Assembly: GCA_900315165.1 (NCBI GenBank)
Contig: OMXZ01000022.1
Location: 1-64,000, forward strand
DNA: 64,000 nt
Reading direction: 5' to 3'
Source: an uncultured Actinomycetes bacterium
GTDB lineage: Bacteria; Actinomycetota; Coriobacteriia; Coriobacteriales; Atopobiaceae
Of this stretch, positions 18,599-28,277 are shown piece after piece. The number at the start of each line of letters is the position of its first letter. Position 1 is the first letter of the stretch. The notes below the pieces were generated by a model, which was given only the letters and a program-made list of their open reading frames with translations, was not told where the DNA came from and ran no database searches. The translations under genes and the position numbers were made by a program.

Positions 18599-20263
18599 CT
18601 AGAACAGGCCGACGATCTTGCCCTCGGGCGTGATGTCGATGTTTTCCGCCGCGGGATGCTTGGGCAGGCCGGGCATGGTCATGATGTCGCCCGTAAGCGC
18701 GACGATGAAGCCGGCGCCCGCGGAGACCTTGACGTTGCGGACAGTGATGCGGAAGCCCTCGGGGGCGCCGAGCTTGGAGGCGTCATCGGAGAAGGAGTAC
18801 TGGGTCTTGGCCATACAGACGGGCATGTTGGTGAAGCCCTGCTCCTCGAGCTGGGCGATCTGTTTGGTCGCGGCCGTGGTGAAGTCGACGCCGTCGGCTC
18901 GGTAGACGCGCTTAGCGATGGCCTCGATCGACTCCTTGATGCCGCCGAGCTCGTAGCTGAAGTGGAAGTCGGACGGCTCGTCGCACAGGCGGATGACCTC
19001 CTTGGCAAGGGTCTCGCCGCCCTCGCCACCCTTGGCCCAGACCTCGGAGAGGGCGACGTTGACGCCGAGCGCGCGGCACTTGGTCTCGACCAGGTCGAGC
19101 TCGGCCTCTGTGTCGGTCGGGAAAGCGTTGATCGCGACCACGACAGGCAGGCCATAGACGTTCTTCATGTTGTCGACATGGCGCAGGAGGTTGGGCAGGC
19201 CCGCCTCGAGTGCCTCGAGGTTCTCCTGGTTGAGGTCGGCCTTGGCGACGCCGCCGTGGTGCTTGAGGGCGCGGACCGTCGCGACGACGACGCAGGCGTC
19301 GGGCTTGAGGCCGGCGAGGCGGCACTTGATGTCGCAGAACTTCTCGGCACCGAGATCCGCGCCGAAGCCGGCCTCCGTGACGACATAGTCGCCGAGCTTC
19401 ATGGCCGTCTTGGTGGCCGAGACGGAGTTGCAGCCATGTGCGATGTTGGCGAAGGGCCCACCGTGGACGAAGGCGGGATTGTGCTCGAGCGTCTGCACGA
19501 GGTTGGGCGAGATGGCATCCTTGAGCAGGGCCGTCATGGCACCCTCGGCCTTGAGGTCGTGGGCCGTGATGGGCTTGCGGTCGTAGGTGTAGGCGACCAC
19601 GACGCGGCCCAGGCGCTCCTTGAGGTCCATGAGGTCGGTCGCGAGGCAGAAGATTGCCATGATCTCGGAGGCCACGGTGATGTCGAACCCATCCTGGCGG
19701 GGCATGCCGTTGGCGACGCCGCCCAGACCGTCGACGATCTGGCGGAGCTGGCGGTCGTTCATATCCATCGCGCGCTTCCAGACGATGCGACGCGGGTCGA
19801 TGCCGAGCTCGTTACCCTGCTTGATGTGGTTGTCGAGCATGGCTGCAAGGAGGTTGTTGGCGTTCTCGATGGCATGGAAGTCGCCCGTGAAGTGCAGGTT
19901 GATGTTCTCCATCGGGATGACCTGGGCATAGCCGCCGCCGGCCGCACCGCCCTTGATGCCGAAGACGGGACCGAGCGAGGGCTCGCGCAGGGCGAGGACA
20001 GTCTTTTTACCAAGTCTGTTCATGGCATCGGCGAGACCCACCGAGGTGGTCGTCTTGCCCTCGCCCGCCGGCGTCGGATTGATGGCGGTCACGAGGATGA
20101 GCTTGGCCTTCTCGGGGCGGTCGGCAAGCTTGGCAACATCGACTTTGGCCATGTAGTGGCCGTACGGGATGAGTTCGTCATCGGTCAGACCAAGGCCGTC
20201 CGCAATCTCCTTGATGGGCCTGATCTCGGCTTCCTGCGCGATCTCGATATCGGATTTGGCCAT
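18599..20263 (-). CDS. fhs: Formate-tetrahydrofolate ligase
   Basis: The enzyme makes 10-formyl-THF from formate, THF and ATP, here probably using formate from PflB. The P-loop [11 protein letters not shown] near residue 70 and [18 protein letters not shown] are diagnostic, and 554 aa is the family length. The open frame starts earlier, but the ATG at 20263 is preceded by AAGGGGAG and gives the family N-terminus ([12 protein letters not shown]). Together with FchA and FolD it completes the formate-to-methylene-THF path. Confidence 0.97.
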   Translation of the reverse strand: MAKSDIEIAQEAEIRPIKEIADGLGLTDDELIPYGHYMAKVDVAKLADRPEKAKLILVTAINPTPAGEGKTTTSVGLADAMNRLGKKTVLALREPSLGPVFGIKGGAAGGGYAQVIPMENINLHFTGDFHAIENANNLLAAMLDNHIKQGNELGIDPRRIVWKRAMDMNDRQLRQIVDGLGGVANGMPRQDGFDITVASEIMAIFCLATDLMDLKERLGRVVVAYTYDRKPITAHDLKAEGAMTALLKDAISPNLVQTLEHNPAFVHGGPFANIAHGCNSVSATKTAMKLGDYVVTEAGFGADLGAEKFCDIKCRLAGLKPDACVVVATVRALKHHGGVAKADLNQENLEALEAGLPNLLRHVDNMKNVYGLPVVVAINAFPTDTEAELDLVETKCRALGVNVALSEVWAKGGEGGETLAKEVIRLCDEPSDFHFSYELGGIKESIEAIAKRVYRADGVDFTTAATKQIAQLEEQGFTNMPVCMAKTQYSFSDDASKLGAPEGFRITVRNVKVSAGAGFIVALTGDIMTMPGLPKHPAAENIDITPEGKIVGLF

Positions 20264-20305
20264 AACGAGCTCCCCTTCTGCTCCTGAGTGTCTGCTAGCC
20301 CTTCT

Positions 20306-20335
20306 ATTATCGGCGGTTCTGTCGAATCCTACAAA
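20306..20335 (-). promoter_or_regulatory. fhs: Putative fhs promoter
   Basis: On the minus strand TTTGTA (20335-20330), an 18-nt spacer and GATAAT (20311-20306) resemble a sigma-70 promoter 43 nt before the fhs start. Confidence 0.4.
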
Positions 20336-20387
20336 CTCGAGCGCCGACTCACCGCTCTTTGGTGCCGAGTGTTTACGTTTGGCTGTG

Positions 20388-21224
20388 CTACCAGCCGAGC
20401 TCGAGGGCGCCGGCAATCACACGGGCGTAGTCCGCAGGCAAGTCACGGGCGCCATTGTGGGCACCAGGGCGATAGATGACCGGCGCACCGGTGCGGCGGG
20501 CGAACTCCTCGATAATGCCGCGATGGTAGGTCCTGAGCGACTGGTCGCCTAGCATAACGGCCAGATTCGATTGCGCGAGCTTCGCATAATCGGGATGGTA
20601 GGAAAAGGCCGGCACGAATTCCTGACGTATAAATAAATTGAAGTAGTCCGTGAGGTGGCCGAGCTCCTCCTCCGTACGAGGCAAGGCACGGCTGTCCCCG
20701 CTGCCCATCAGGTCAACAAAAAGACGCTTTGCGTGGGCGTATTCGCCTAGTCTAATCTGATCTTCAATCTCATTGAGCAGGTGAACACCGGGGTCGTCCG
20801 GCTCGGCTATCTCCTTCAAAGGCGGCTCGTCGAGGATACAGGCGCTCACAAGCTCGGGATGACGCTCCACGAGGGCCGTCGCCACGACCGCTCCCGCACT
20901 ATGACCGACGACCAGGCAGGGCGCACCCATGGCACGAATCACCGCCGCGGCATCTTCTGCCTGCAGGTCCATGCCGTAAGCATCATCGGCGGGCATGCCC
21001 GTCTTGCCATATCCACGTCGATCATAGGTCACGACGCAGAAGCGGCGTGCAAGCAGTTCGGCTGCATAAGCGAAGAAATCGCTGTCGACCATCGCCCCGT
21101 GGATGAGCAGAAGCGTCCGCTCGCCGTCCTCACCATACCTGCGGCACCGCAGCGTCACACCCCTGCCAGCAACCGAAAACTCACTCGTCGGGCACCGCTT
21201 CCCGCCTTCCCCCTCCAGGGTCAT
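20388..21224 (-). CDS. Alpha/beta hydrolase
   Basis: The 278-aa protein has the alpha/beta-hydrolase plan: oxyanion-hole [12 protein letters not shown], nucleophile elbow [11 protein letters not shown], and a C-terminal catalytic histidine in [11 protein letters not shown]. Substrate cannot be told from sequence. Its ATG overlaps the stop of the cyclo-ligase gene as ATGA, so it is translationally coupled to folate salvage and the phosphopantetheinyl transferase. Confidence 0.85.
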   Translation of the reverse strand: MTLEGEGGKRCPTSEFSVAGRGVTLRCRRYGEDGERTLLLIHGAMVDSDFFAYAAELLARRFCVVTYDRRGYGKTGMPADDAYGMDLQAEDAAAVIRAMGAPCLVVGHSAGAVVATALVERHPELVSACILDEPPLKEIAEPDDPGVHLLNEIEDQIRLGEYAHAKRLFVDLMGSGDSRALPRTEEELGHLTDYFNLFIRQEFVPAFSYHPDYAKLAQSNLAVMLGDQSLRTYHRGIIEEFARRTGAPVIYRPGAHNGARDLPADYARVIAGALELGW

Positions 21225-21823
21225 CTGATCACTTCGCTTTCCGTCACGACGATGGGCACGCGTCGGTCATGTATATCTATCAAACCACGCGCATCAAGAT
21301 CGTCCGTGAGCTGTGCCTCGCGACAGAGTCCCACGGCGTCGCCCGTGAAGGCCGCAAGCAACCGATCGTAGTAGCCGCCGCCATAACCAAGCCGGAAGCC
21401 GAAGCGGTCAAACGTGAGCCCTGGCACAAGCGCGAGCATAGGAATGCCGAAGACCCCCTCGTCGGACAGAGCCAGGAGGTTCGCGGGGTCGGCCTCTGGC
21501 TCCTCCACGCCGAAGGAGCTGGTCTCGAGATGGTCGAAGTCCGCGATGCGGTACCAGTCCATCTGACGCGCACGCGGCACGACACGGGGTGCCGCGACCG
21601 TCTTGCCCTCGAACCAAGCACGCTCCACCAGGGCACGGGTGTCGACCTCGTCTCCCACGGACAGGTAGGCAAGTACAATCTGGGCCCGCCCCCATTCGGG
21701 CAAAGCCGCGACTTGGTCCGCTATCCGTGCATCGATCCCATCGCGCACTTCCTGCCCAAGGTCGGCGCGAAGCTGTTTGAGCTCAGTGCGCTTTTCCTTC
21801 TTACGGGTATCAATTTCCGTCAT
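21221..21823 (-). CDS. 5-formyltetrahydrofolate cyclo-ligase
   Basis: This enzyme (MTHFS/YgfA family) recycles 5-formyl-THF to 5,10-methenyl-THF with ATP. The family motif RLGYGGGYYDRLL lies near residue 155, and the N-terminus has the basic KKEKRTELKQLR helix. Its length is 200 aa. It overlaps the upstream phosphopantetheinyl transferase gene by 14 bp and the downstream hydrolase by 4 bp. It complements the nearby fhs/fchA/folD set. Confidence 0.93.
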   Translation of the reverse strand: MTEIDTRKKEKRTELKQLRADLGQEVRDGIDARIADQVAALPEWGRAQIVLAYLSVGDEVDTRALVERAWFEGKTVAAPRVVPRARQMDWYRIADFDHLETSSFGVEEPEADPANLLALSDEGVFGIPMLALVPGLTFDRFGFRLGYGGGYYDRLLAAFTGDAVGLCREAQLTDDLDARGLIDIHDRRVPIVVTESEVIR

Positions 21824-22490
21824 GTCCGTGGTCGCCCCCGATCCAGGAGATGAGGTCGAAGTCGTGCATCACAATCTCAGGCTCGGTCCGCGTGGCGACG
21901 CAGATCATGTCGGCGCCGACCTGGCCCCACGCGCACTGCCACTCATCCATAAGGGGCAGATACTCGGGAGGCTCGATGCCGAATCCCGTGCCGATGGCCT
22001 TGAGGACCGCCTCGACCCGGGTCCAGTTGCGCGCCCAATCGGCGGGTGTCTGGGCAAGCTCCATCAGTTCAGGCGAGGGATCCGCTTTGCGCTGGTGCGG
22101 AATGCCGAGCGCGCGACCGAGCGTGAGAATCGTGTATTTGTCGAGCTCGTCGGGCATAGGCTGGACGTCGACGCCGACAACCTCGCCACAGATGCCCAGG
22201 ATCACGATGTTTTCGGAATGCGAGAGGTTGAAAAAGGGCGCGCCTGCCGTCAGCGATGGTTTTCCGTAAGGGCCAAACACGAGCTGGTCGTCGCGGGTGA
22301 CGCCGAGCTTCGCAGCCACCAGCGCACCGCTGATGAGCTCGCAGAGGGCCCCCGTCTCCGCGGGCTTCGTGCCTGCATCCAGAAGCGAGCGCGCGTGGTC
22401 GGCAAAGACCGGCGCAACCCTTGTGAGCAGCTCGTCTCTGACCCCGCGCGCGTCCGCGACCGGACAGACATACACATCGACTCGCGCCAT
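21810..22490 (-). CDS. 4'-phosphopantetheinyl transferase family protein
   Basis: The 226-aa Sfp-like enzyme would move 4'-phosphopantetheine from CoA to carrier proteins. The motifs are FNLSHSENIVILGI, VGVDVQ (Mg-binding Asp) and WTRVEAVLKAIG (usual W-T-x-K-E-A-x-L-K, with Val in place of one Lys but Glu and the last Lys kept). No carrier protein or synthase is encoded nearby. The start follows AGGGGGCAGT. Confidence 0.88.
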   Translation of the reverse strand: MARVDVYVCPVADARGVRDELLTRVAPVFADHARSLLDAGTKPAETGALCELISGALVAAKLGVTRDDQLVFGPYGKPSLTAGAPFFNLSHSENIVILGICGEVVGVDVQPMPDELDKYTILTLGRALGIPHQRKADPSPELMELAQTPADWARNWTRVEAVLKAIGTGFGIEPPEYLPLMDEWQCAWGQVGADMICVATRTEPEIVMHDFDLISWIGGDHGHDGN

Positions 22491-22498
22491 ACTGCCCC

Positions 22499-24181
22499 CT
22501 ATGCCTCGTTGTCCTCGACGTAGTCGAGCGCATCATTACAGAGCGCAACAACCTTGTCTGGTTGTTTGAAGTCGAACATCCCGACCCTCTCGAGCAGCTC
22601 GCAATAGCCGTAGTCGTAGCAGCCGGCATCGATGATGGCGTGCCAGGTGTCGCAGGCGCTGTCGAAGTCGGTCTGGCTCTGGTCCCAAATCTGCAGGGCA
22701 GCCAGGCCGCTCACGCCATAGCTCACGTAGTACATCGGCGACTCGAAGGTATGCGAGACGTATTGCCACCAGTAGTCGTCCGGACCCGTGCCCGGGTCGC
22801 CATACTCCTCGCAGACCTGCTGATAGGTCGCGTTGACCTCGTCCAGGGACATCCCGGGGTCGGCGTACACCCGGCGCTGGAACTCGTCGAAGACGCAGCC
22901 GTCCACCACGTTGCCCAGCAGGTCGAGCACGTTGATGTTCTCGGCGTAGACCGCCGCCTCGCCGCCATAGATATCGTCGTAGAAGTGCGTGTAGAGCGCC
23001 TGCAGGCCATTGGATTGGATTTCAGATATATCGAGGTTGCCGTCCGTGCCGTAGGCAACATAGTTGGGCGAGACGGTGCGATGGTAGTCGACGAAGTGAC
23101 CGAGCTCGTGGCTCATGGTCTGGAAGTCCGTTCGCTGGTCGGAGTCGATGTAGATGAAGGGCGCCTGAGTCGAGATGAAGTAGGTCGTGAAGGCACCGTC
23201 CATCCGACCCGACCCGCCGTCGATGTCGTAAAGATGGTTTTCACGCAGGTAGGCAAGGGAGTCCGAGACGTAGGGGTCGATCTCGTCCGCATGGGACTCG
23301 AGCGCCGCGATGACCTCGTCCGCGGTCATCTTGGGCACGTTCTTCTGGAAAGAGTCCGCATCACCGGAGTAATAGTACAGGTCGTAGAAGCGGGGCGAGA
23401 TCTGTTGGACCGCCGTGTAGAACTGCTCGAGGTCCTCGGCGCTGTAGTCGCGCAGGTAGGCGTCATCCGCATAGTCCGCGTAGGAGTCGTAGCCATAGAG
23501 CTTGGCAAGCCTGGTGCGGATCCGCACGAGCCCGAGGTAGATGGGGCCGACCTTCTCGTTTGTCTCCTCGTCCGAGAGGCCCTCCTCATCGGCCTCGTCG
23601 ATTGCGGCATAATAGTCGTTCACGAGCTCGCTTTCCCGGTCGGAAAGCAGTTCCTCCTGGGCCGAGGGTACTGTGGCCGCCGCATAGGCCTCGAAAACGT
23701 CCTCCCCGACATGCTCCTTGAAGGCATCGGCACAAGGGCCCTCGCAAACCGCCGCAAAGGCGTCCTGAGCTGCAGTTGAGCAATCATCGGCATCCTGCCC
23801 GGCTTGAATGTTGTTGTCCGAGAGGGTCTCATCCGATACGTCGTCGCAGTAGGCGAGATAAGCGGCCGTCTCGTTGTCCTCGATTTGGGCGAGCTCGGCA
23901 TATATCTCGTCGTAGAGCGCGATCGCGGCATCTGCGTCGTTGCCCTGGGCGAGCTCGGCCAGCCGGTCGCACTTGTCGGTAAAGGCATCGACGTCGACGT
24001 CCCCGTAAGCTGGGACAAGGGCGGATGCAGAGGCGGCGCTCCCCGTCTTGATGGCAGTGCCACCCGTCGCGGCATCGCTGCCCCACTTGGGGCCGGTCGA
24101 GGACCCCTCTCCTCCACCACATCCGGTCAGGGCCAGCACCAACGCACAGGCTAGCGCGATCGCCTTGGTCCTCTTACTCAC
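22499..24181 (-). CDS. M3-family metallopeptidase, lipoprotein
   Basis: The product, 560 aa, is a surface-anchored oligoendopeptidase-like zinc peptidase. The signal peptide ends in lipobox LTGC with Cys21. The HExxH motif is H358-E359-L-G-H362 (MSHELGHFVDYH), and E387 in DISEIQS is a likely third zinc ligand. The start is GTG, overlapping the NUDIX stop (GTGAGTAA), after AGGTGAGCT. It probably cleaves peptides outside the membrane for uptake. Confidence 0.9.
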   Translation of the reverse strand: MSKRTKAIALACALVLALTGCGGGEGSSTGPKWGSDAATGGTAIKTGSAASASALVPAYGDVDVDAFTDKCDRLAELAQGNDADAAIALYDEIYAELAQIEDNETAAYLAYCDDVSDETLSDNNIQAGQDADDCSTAAQDAFAAVCEGPCADAFKEHVGEDVFEAYAAATVPSAQEELLSDRESELVNDYYAAIDEADEEGLSDEETNEKVGPIYLGLVRIRTRLAKLYGYDSYADYADDAYLRDYSAEDLEQFYTAVQQISPRFYDLYYYSGDADSFQKNVPKMTADEVIAALESHADEIDPYVSDSLAYLRENHLYDIDGGSGRMDGAFTTYFISTQAPFIYIDSDQRTDFQTMSHELGHFVDYHRTVSPNYVAYGTDGNLDISEIQSNGLQALYTHFYDDIYGGEAAVYAENINVLDLLGNVVDGCVFDEFQRRVYADPGMSLDEVNATYQQVCEEYGDPGTGPDDYWWQYVSHTFESPMYYVSYGVSGLAALQIWDQSQTDFDSACDTWHAIIDAGCYDYGYCELLERVGMFDFKQPDKVVALCNDALDYVEDNEA

Positions 24182-24833
24182 AGCTCACCTGCCAATCCAT
24201 GCCTGCATCGTGCGCGGCAAAGCACATGAGAAGCTCCTCACGGCTCATCTTGTTCAGTGAGAGCGGGTCTGGCAGTTTATCGCGTCCGAAGAAGCCCATG
24301 TCGTCCGTCTCGATATTGGGTACGAACACGCCGCCCAAAAGGCGGCACTCCACATAAGCTGTCGAGACGTTGGTGTAATAGCGGTTCTGGAGCTGGTGGA
24401 GGTTATGCTCGTGCAGGGCGATCAGACGGACGGGCTCGACCTCGAGGCCCGCCTCCTCCCGCGTCTCCTTGACGGAGTTGGTGAAGACGGTCTGGTCCCA
24501 ATCCACCCAGCCGCCCGGCAGGATCCAGCCGCCGTCTGTCTCGTGCACGAGACAGACGCGCCCCTCCCCGTCGAAGACGGCCACACGGGTCGCGAGCTTG
24601 GGTGTCTGATAGCCCTCCTCGCTGGCGAAAGCCGTGCGCGTCCGCTCGATCGGCACCCCCGCCAGCTCCGTCATACACTCGCAGGCGAGCTCGCGAATGC
24701 GCTCGTAGCGCTCGATATCGTACTTGTCATGCGTGTAGCGCAGCCCTGTCTGGGCGATGGCCTGAAGCTCGCAGGCCCATCGCTCCCAGGGGTTCGGCTG
24801 CCCCGACGCCTCCGACGTGTTCGTCTCGTCCAT
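24174..24833 (-). CDS. NUDIX hydrolase with family N-terminal domain
   Basis: The 219-aa protein starts with the helical N-terminal domain of X-linked nucleoside-diphosphate hydrolases (WACELQAIAQTGLRYTHDKYD), followed by the NUDIX domain. The box reads GWVDWDQTVFTNSVKETREE then AGL: the first Glu is Gln and the Arg is Lys, variants common in this subfamily, while the catalytic EE pair is kept. Substrate is unknown. It overlaps the peptidase gene by 8 bp. Confidence 0.87.
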   Translation of the reverse strand: MDETNTSEASGQPNPWERWACELQAIAQTGLRYTHDKYDIERYERIRELACECMTELAGVPIERTRTAFASEEGYQTPKLATRVAVFDGEGRVCLVHETDGGWILPGGWVDWDQTVFTNSVKETREEAGLEVEPVRLIALHEHNLHQLQNRYYTNVSTAYVECRLLGGVFVPNIETDDMGFFGRDKLPDPLSLNKMSREELLMCFAAHDAGMDWQVSCE

Positions 24834-24875
24834 ACGCCCTCTCAGGAACGCCCCTCCTTTTTCAGCCTCTTAAGC

Positions 24876-25694
24876 TTAGCCGAGGAGGCGGACACGAACA
24901 CAGGCGAGTTGGTCGAGGGTGAGGCCGCAGGAAAGGAGATAGGCTTCGAAGCTCCCGTACCCCGAGATGATACGGTCATAGCAAGTCGCGATGATGCCAG
25001 CCCGCATCTCGAGTTCCTCGGAGCGGTCACGGTCGTCCGCATGGATTCGCGTGTTGCCCGCGGCGCGGCCAAGCAACCTGATGCCGCGGCGGAGCATGCG
25101 TCCGAGCGCGTGGAAAAGGCAGACGACTGGCACCCGCGCATTCGTCTTTGCGACGCCCACGCTGCGACCGCCACCAAAAACGTATGCATCCACTTCCGCC
25201 TGTGGGGCAAAGGAATAGCAGTAGTCCGCGATGATGTGGTTTCGGTCGACGCCCGCAAGGCCCAGGAGCAGGAGTGCCACGACGCCCGTACGGTCCATGC
25301 CCGCCGCGCAGTGGAAGAGCACACAGGTATCCTCGGGCGCCTCGGCAATAAAGGAGAGGATCTCGCGGATGCGGGGCTTGTTGGAGAGCATGAGCAGATA
25401 GCCCGCGGTCAGGCCATATGAGAATTCCTGCACGTCATCGGGCCGAAGGGCTGGGTCGGAAAGGTCGCGGCTGTAGAGGATCGAATGGAGGTAGCGCACG
25501 CCCTCGCGATGTGCGAAGGGATCGGGATTTGCCCTGACCTCGCGCCGGCCGCGCAGGTCGATCACCGTGCGGACGCCGATGAAGTCGTAGGCCGCCATGC
25601 CGCGGGGGCCAAGGTTGTCGTTATTGCCCGAGCGCAGGAAGCGCCACCAACGGGTTGGACCATCGGGCGTCTCGTAGCCGCCGAGGTCGCGCAC
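24876..25694 (-). CDS. Tyrosine-protein phosphatase family protein, uncertain start
   Basis: This is a dual-specificity/PTPLP-type phosphatase of 272 aa with signature HCAAGMDRTG (C-x5-R) and the N-terminal RDLGGY motif of the family. The only in-frame start is the GTG at 25694, directly at RDLGGY and with a poor ribosome site. Upstream codons to the TAG at 25752-25754 still read like family sequence (RVAIPGGVNV) but contain no start. The N-terminus therefore looks truncated by mutation or sequence error. Confidence 0.8.
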   Translation of the reverse strand: MRDLGGYETPDGPTRWWRFLRSGNNDNLGPRGMAAYDFIGVRTVIDLRGRREVRANPDPFAHREGVRYLHSILYSRDLSDPALRPDDVQEFSYGLTAGYLLMLSNKPRIREILSFIAEAPEDTCVLFHCAAGMDRTGVVALLLLGLAGVDRNHIIADYCYSFAPQAEVDAYVFGGGRSVGVAKTNARVPVVCLFHALGRMLRRGIRLLGRAAGNTRIHADDRDRSEELEMRAGIIATCYDRIISGYGSFEAYLLSCGLTLDQLACVRVRLLG

Positions 25695-25751
25695 GTTGAC
25701 GCCGCCGGGGATGGCGACGCGGTGGCCCTCGCCCGCTTCGAGCGTCCTCGT

Positions 25752-25936
25752 CTATGCGGCGCCGGCTCGCCTTGATGTCCGAACGGCGGCGTTTGCCGTC
25801 GAGCCGACGCTTGATCGAGGCCTTGGTCGGCTTGGTGGGCCTGCGGCGCTTAGGCTTGAGGGGCGGCGACGATCTCCTCGTCCGTCTGCCGTGCGAGGCG
25901 CGCGTAGTCCTGATGTGTCAGCTTCCGTTCCATCAT
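25752..25936 (-). pseudogene. Small basic protein with ArfB-like tail, frame broken
   Basis: A strong ribosome site (GGGAGGTGAGA) precedes ATGATG at 25936. The frame gives MMERKLTHQDYARLARQ through EEIVAAPQA, then stops at 25850. Shifting one base at the G4 tract (25860-25863, plus strand) continues into PLKPKRRRPTKPTKASIK and RRLDGKRRRSDIKASRRR. This second part resembles the basic ribosome-binding tail of ArfB (YaeJ) rescue factors, but no GGQ domain is present. One extra G would join the frames. Either a frameshifted small gene or a sequencing error; the end is uncertain. Confidence 0.5.
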
Positions 25937-26037
25937 TCTCACCTCCCTAGCATACCTAGTGCGTCTTAAGGGAAATGTCAGCGGCATGCATTGGCAGTAC
26001 CATGGATTCGACTGTAACACTCGGCCTGAGGAGACCC

Positions 26038-26985
26038 ATGCGCATCGTTGACGTACACTCACACATGCTGCCGCCCAGCTATCTGGCCCTCTTCGACGAG
26101 GCGGGCGTCGATCCCGCCACGATCGACGGGTTCCCGCAACCTGCGTGGTCCGCTGAGAAGGCGCTCGCCTTCGTGGACGAGGTCGGCATCGACTACTCCG
26201 TTCTCACGATCTCCTCGCCCCACATCCATCTGGGCTCGGATGACCGCGCCTGCTATTGGGCCCGCCGCATCAACGAGGAGTTTGCCGACTTCTGCTCGGC
26301 GCATCCCGACCGGTTCGGGTTCTGCGCCGTGCTCCCCACCCCCTGCGTCGATGAGTCGATCGAGGAAGCGCGCCGCGCGCTCGACGATTTGGACGCCCTC
26401 GGCGTGAAGATTCCTAGCAATGCCTGCGGCGTCTATGCGGGCGACAATCGGTTCGAGCCGCTCTACGACTTCCTCGACGGGCGCGAAGCCGTTGTGATCA
26501 TCCACCCCAATGCCCCACAGGACATTCCTGGCGGCTGCTTCACCACAGGGCCCAAGCCCCTCTTCGAGTTCGTCGTGGACACCACGCGCACGGTCTTGGA
26601 CCTCATCACGTCGGGCACGCTCGCGCGCCACCCGCACCTGAAGGTCGTCGTCCCGCATGCGGGCTCCTACCTGCCACTGGTCGCCGCGCGACTCGCGGGC
26701 ATCTCGCGTGTGCTGGTGCCAGCAGGCATGATGGAACCCGTCGACGTCGACGAGGAGATCGACCATCTCTGGTTCGACATCGCGGGCGATATCTTCCCTA
26801 CGGGCCTACCGGCCCTGCTCTCGATCGCGAATCCCCGGCACGTGATGTTCGGCGCGGACTTTCCCTACACGCCGGCCCCGCTCATCGCGGCCCGCAACGA
26901 GCAATTGCAGACCTGCACCGAGCTCGACGGCATCCGCGACGACGTCATGCACGCCAACGCCGAGCGTCTTTTCAACCTCAGATAA
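26038..26985 (+). CDS. Amidohydrolase family protein (ACMSD-like)
   Basis: The 315-aa metal-dependent hydrolase or decarboxylase of the amidohydrolase-2 family starts at the ATG after TGAGGAGACCC. Metal ligands are visible: HxH in DVHSHM near the N-terminus, His in VIIHPNAP and VVPHAGSYLP, and Asp in FGADFPY. Substrate is unknown; ACMSD-like members act on aromatic or 2-amino-muconate-type acids. Its 3' end overlaps the convergent MalY-like gene by 8 bp. Confidence 0.85.
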   Translation: MRIVDVHSHMLPPSYLALFDEAGVDPATIDGFPQPAWSAEKALAFVDEVGIDYSVLTISSPHIHLGSDDRACYWARRINEEFADFCSAHPDRFGFCAVLPTPCVDESIEEARRALDDLDALGVKIPSNACGVYAGDNRFEPLYDFLDGREAVVIIHPNAPQDIPGGCFTTGPKPLFEFVVDTTRTVLDLITSGTLARHPHLKVVVPHAGSYLPLVAARLAGISRVLVPAGMMEPVDVDEEIDHLWFDIAGDIFPTGLPALLSIANPRHVMFGADFPYTPAPLIAARNEQLQTCTELDGIRDDVMHANAERLFNLR

Positions 26986-28189
26986 AGACGTACTCCTGCA
27001 TGCGGCGGAAGGCCTCCTGGATACGTGAGAGCGGCGAGGCGAGGTTCACACGGATATGGCAGGGACCCTCGAAGTTGCGGCCGTCCTGCCAGCCCACGCC
27101 GACCTCCCAGCCGGCGCCCAGCACCTCGTCGATTGTGCGGCCGGTGCGGGCGCAGTAGTCCGTGCAGTCGAGCCAGAGCATGTAGGTACCCTGCGGCATC
27201 GCCACGCCGACGCCCGGCAGGTTCTGCTTCGTGAAGTCTACGGCAAAGCGCGCATTGCCCTCGATCGTCTGGTTGAGCTGGTCCAGCCATGCGCGGCCCT
27301 CGGCGGTGTAGCCGCCGATCAGGGCGTGCATGGACAGCACGTTCATCGAGTTGTAGTGGGTGTCGTCGCCGTACTTGGTGATCTTTTCACGCAACTCCTC
27401 GTTGTAGATGATGTGGTAGCTGCCGATGAGGCCCGCAAGGTTGAAGGTCTTGGACGGCGCATAGGCGGCCACGACGTGCTCGCGCGCCCAGTCGGACACG
27501 GACTGCGTCGGGGTGTGGATGCGGCCGGGGTACACGAGGTCGGCCCAGATCTCGTCGGAGATCACCGTGACATCGTGCGCCTCAAAGACAGCCATGGCCT
27601 GCTTGATCTCCTCCGGTTCCCACACGCGGCCAGTCGGGTTGTGGGGCGAGCAAAAGATGGCGACGCGGATGCCGTTGTCCTCGATCTTCTTGGCCATGTC
27701 CTCATAGTCCATGCGCCAGATGCCGGCCTCATCGAGGTAGAGCGGGCTATAGATGCTATGGCGGCCGAGACCCTCGACATCCTCGCGGAAGCCGATATAG
27801 ACCGGGCTATGGAGCAGGATGTTGTCACCGGGCTTGGTGAGCACCTGCATGGCGCTCGTGATGAAGCCGTGCACGCCGTTCTCGTAGCCGATCTCGGCGG
27901 GCGTGAGATCAGAGTGCCCGAGCTTACGCCAGTCGATGATGGCCTGGTAGTACTCATCGGAGGGCGAGAAGTAGCCGAAGTGCGGTTCGCGGGCGCGCGC
28001 GATGATCGCGTCGGTCACGGAGGGGCAGGTCGGGAAGTTCATGTCCGCTACCCACAGGGGAATGAAGTCGAAGCCATCCTTGGGCGGCTTGGGGGCAAAG
28101 CCCCAGGGGTCGTTGCCGATGGCGTCGTAGGCCATCGCGTCGTGACCCTTGCGCTGCATGATGCTGGTGAAGTCATAGGTCGTCGTCAT
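26978..28189 (-). CDS. MalY/PatB-type aminotransferase (C-S lyase)
   Basis: This PLP enzyme of fold type I, 403 aa, belongs to the MalY/PatB group, which cleaves cystathionine or cysteine conjugates or transaminates. The PLP lysine is in AYAPSKTFNLAGL; SPHNPTGRVW and the C-terminal CHIRVNLASP (substrate Arg) are typical. The ATG at 28189 (MTTTYDFTS) is chosen over the longer frame because it matches homologues. It could release sulfide or pyruvate from cysteine, which would fit the nearby sulfur genes, but that is inference. Confidence 0.9.
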   Translation of the reverse strand: MTTTYDFTSIMQRKGHDAMAYDAIGNDPWGFAPKPPKDGFDFIPLWVADMNFPTCPSVTDAIIARAREPHFGYFSPSDEYYQAIIDWRKLGHSDLTPAEIGYENGVHGFITSAMQVLTKPGDNILLHSPVYIGFREDVEGLGRHSIYSPLYLDEAGIWRMDYEDMAKKIEDNGIRVAIFCSPHNPTGRVWEPEEIKQAMAVFEAHDVTVISDEIWADLVYPGRIHTPTQSVSDWAREHVVAAYAPSKTFNLAGLIGSYHIIYNEELREKITKYGDDTHYNSMNVLSMHALIGGYTAEGRAWLDQLNQTIEGNARFAVDFTKQNLPGVGVAMPQGTYMLWLDCTDYCARTGRTIDEVLGAGWEVGVGWQDGRNFEGPCHIRVNLASPLSRIQEAFRRMQEYVFI

Positions 28190-28277
28190 ATGCGCCCTTC
28201 CCCGATGCGTGCGTGAATGTCCCGTTCGACAGCCTAGAATGATAAGCGACGGAGACGAACCAGGGAAAGGGATGCCC

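Noticed and set aside
18488-20287. 599-codon plus-strand open frame antisense to fhs
   Set aside because: Low-complexity Leu/Val/Asp product with no motif; shadow of a clearly real gene.
20264-20387. Tetrahydrofolate riboswitch before fhs
   Set aside because: I could not find the conserved THF-aptamer segments or pseudoknot layout; only a plain promoter is supported.
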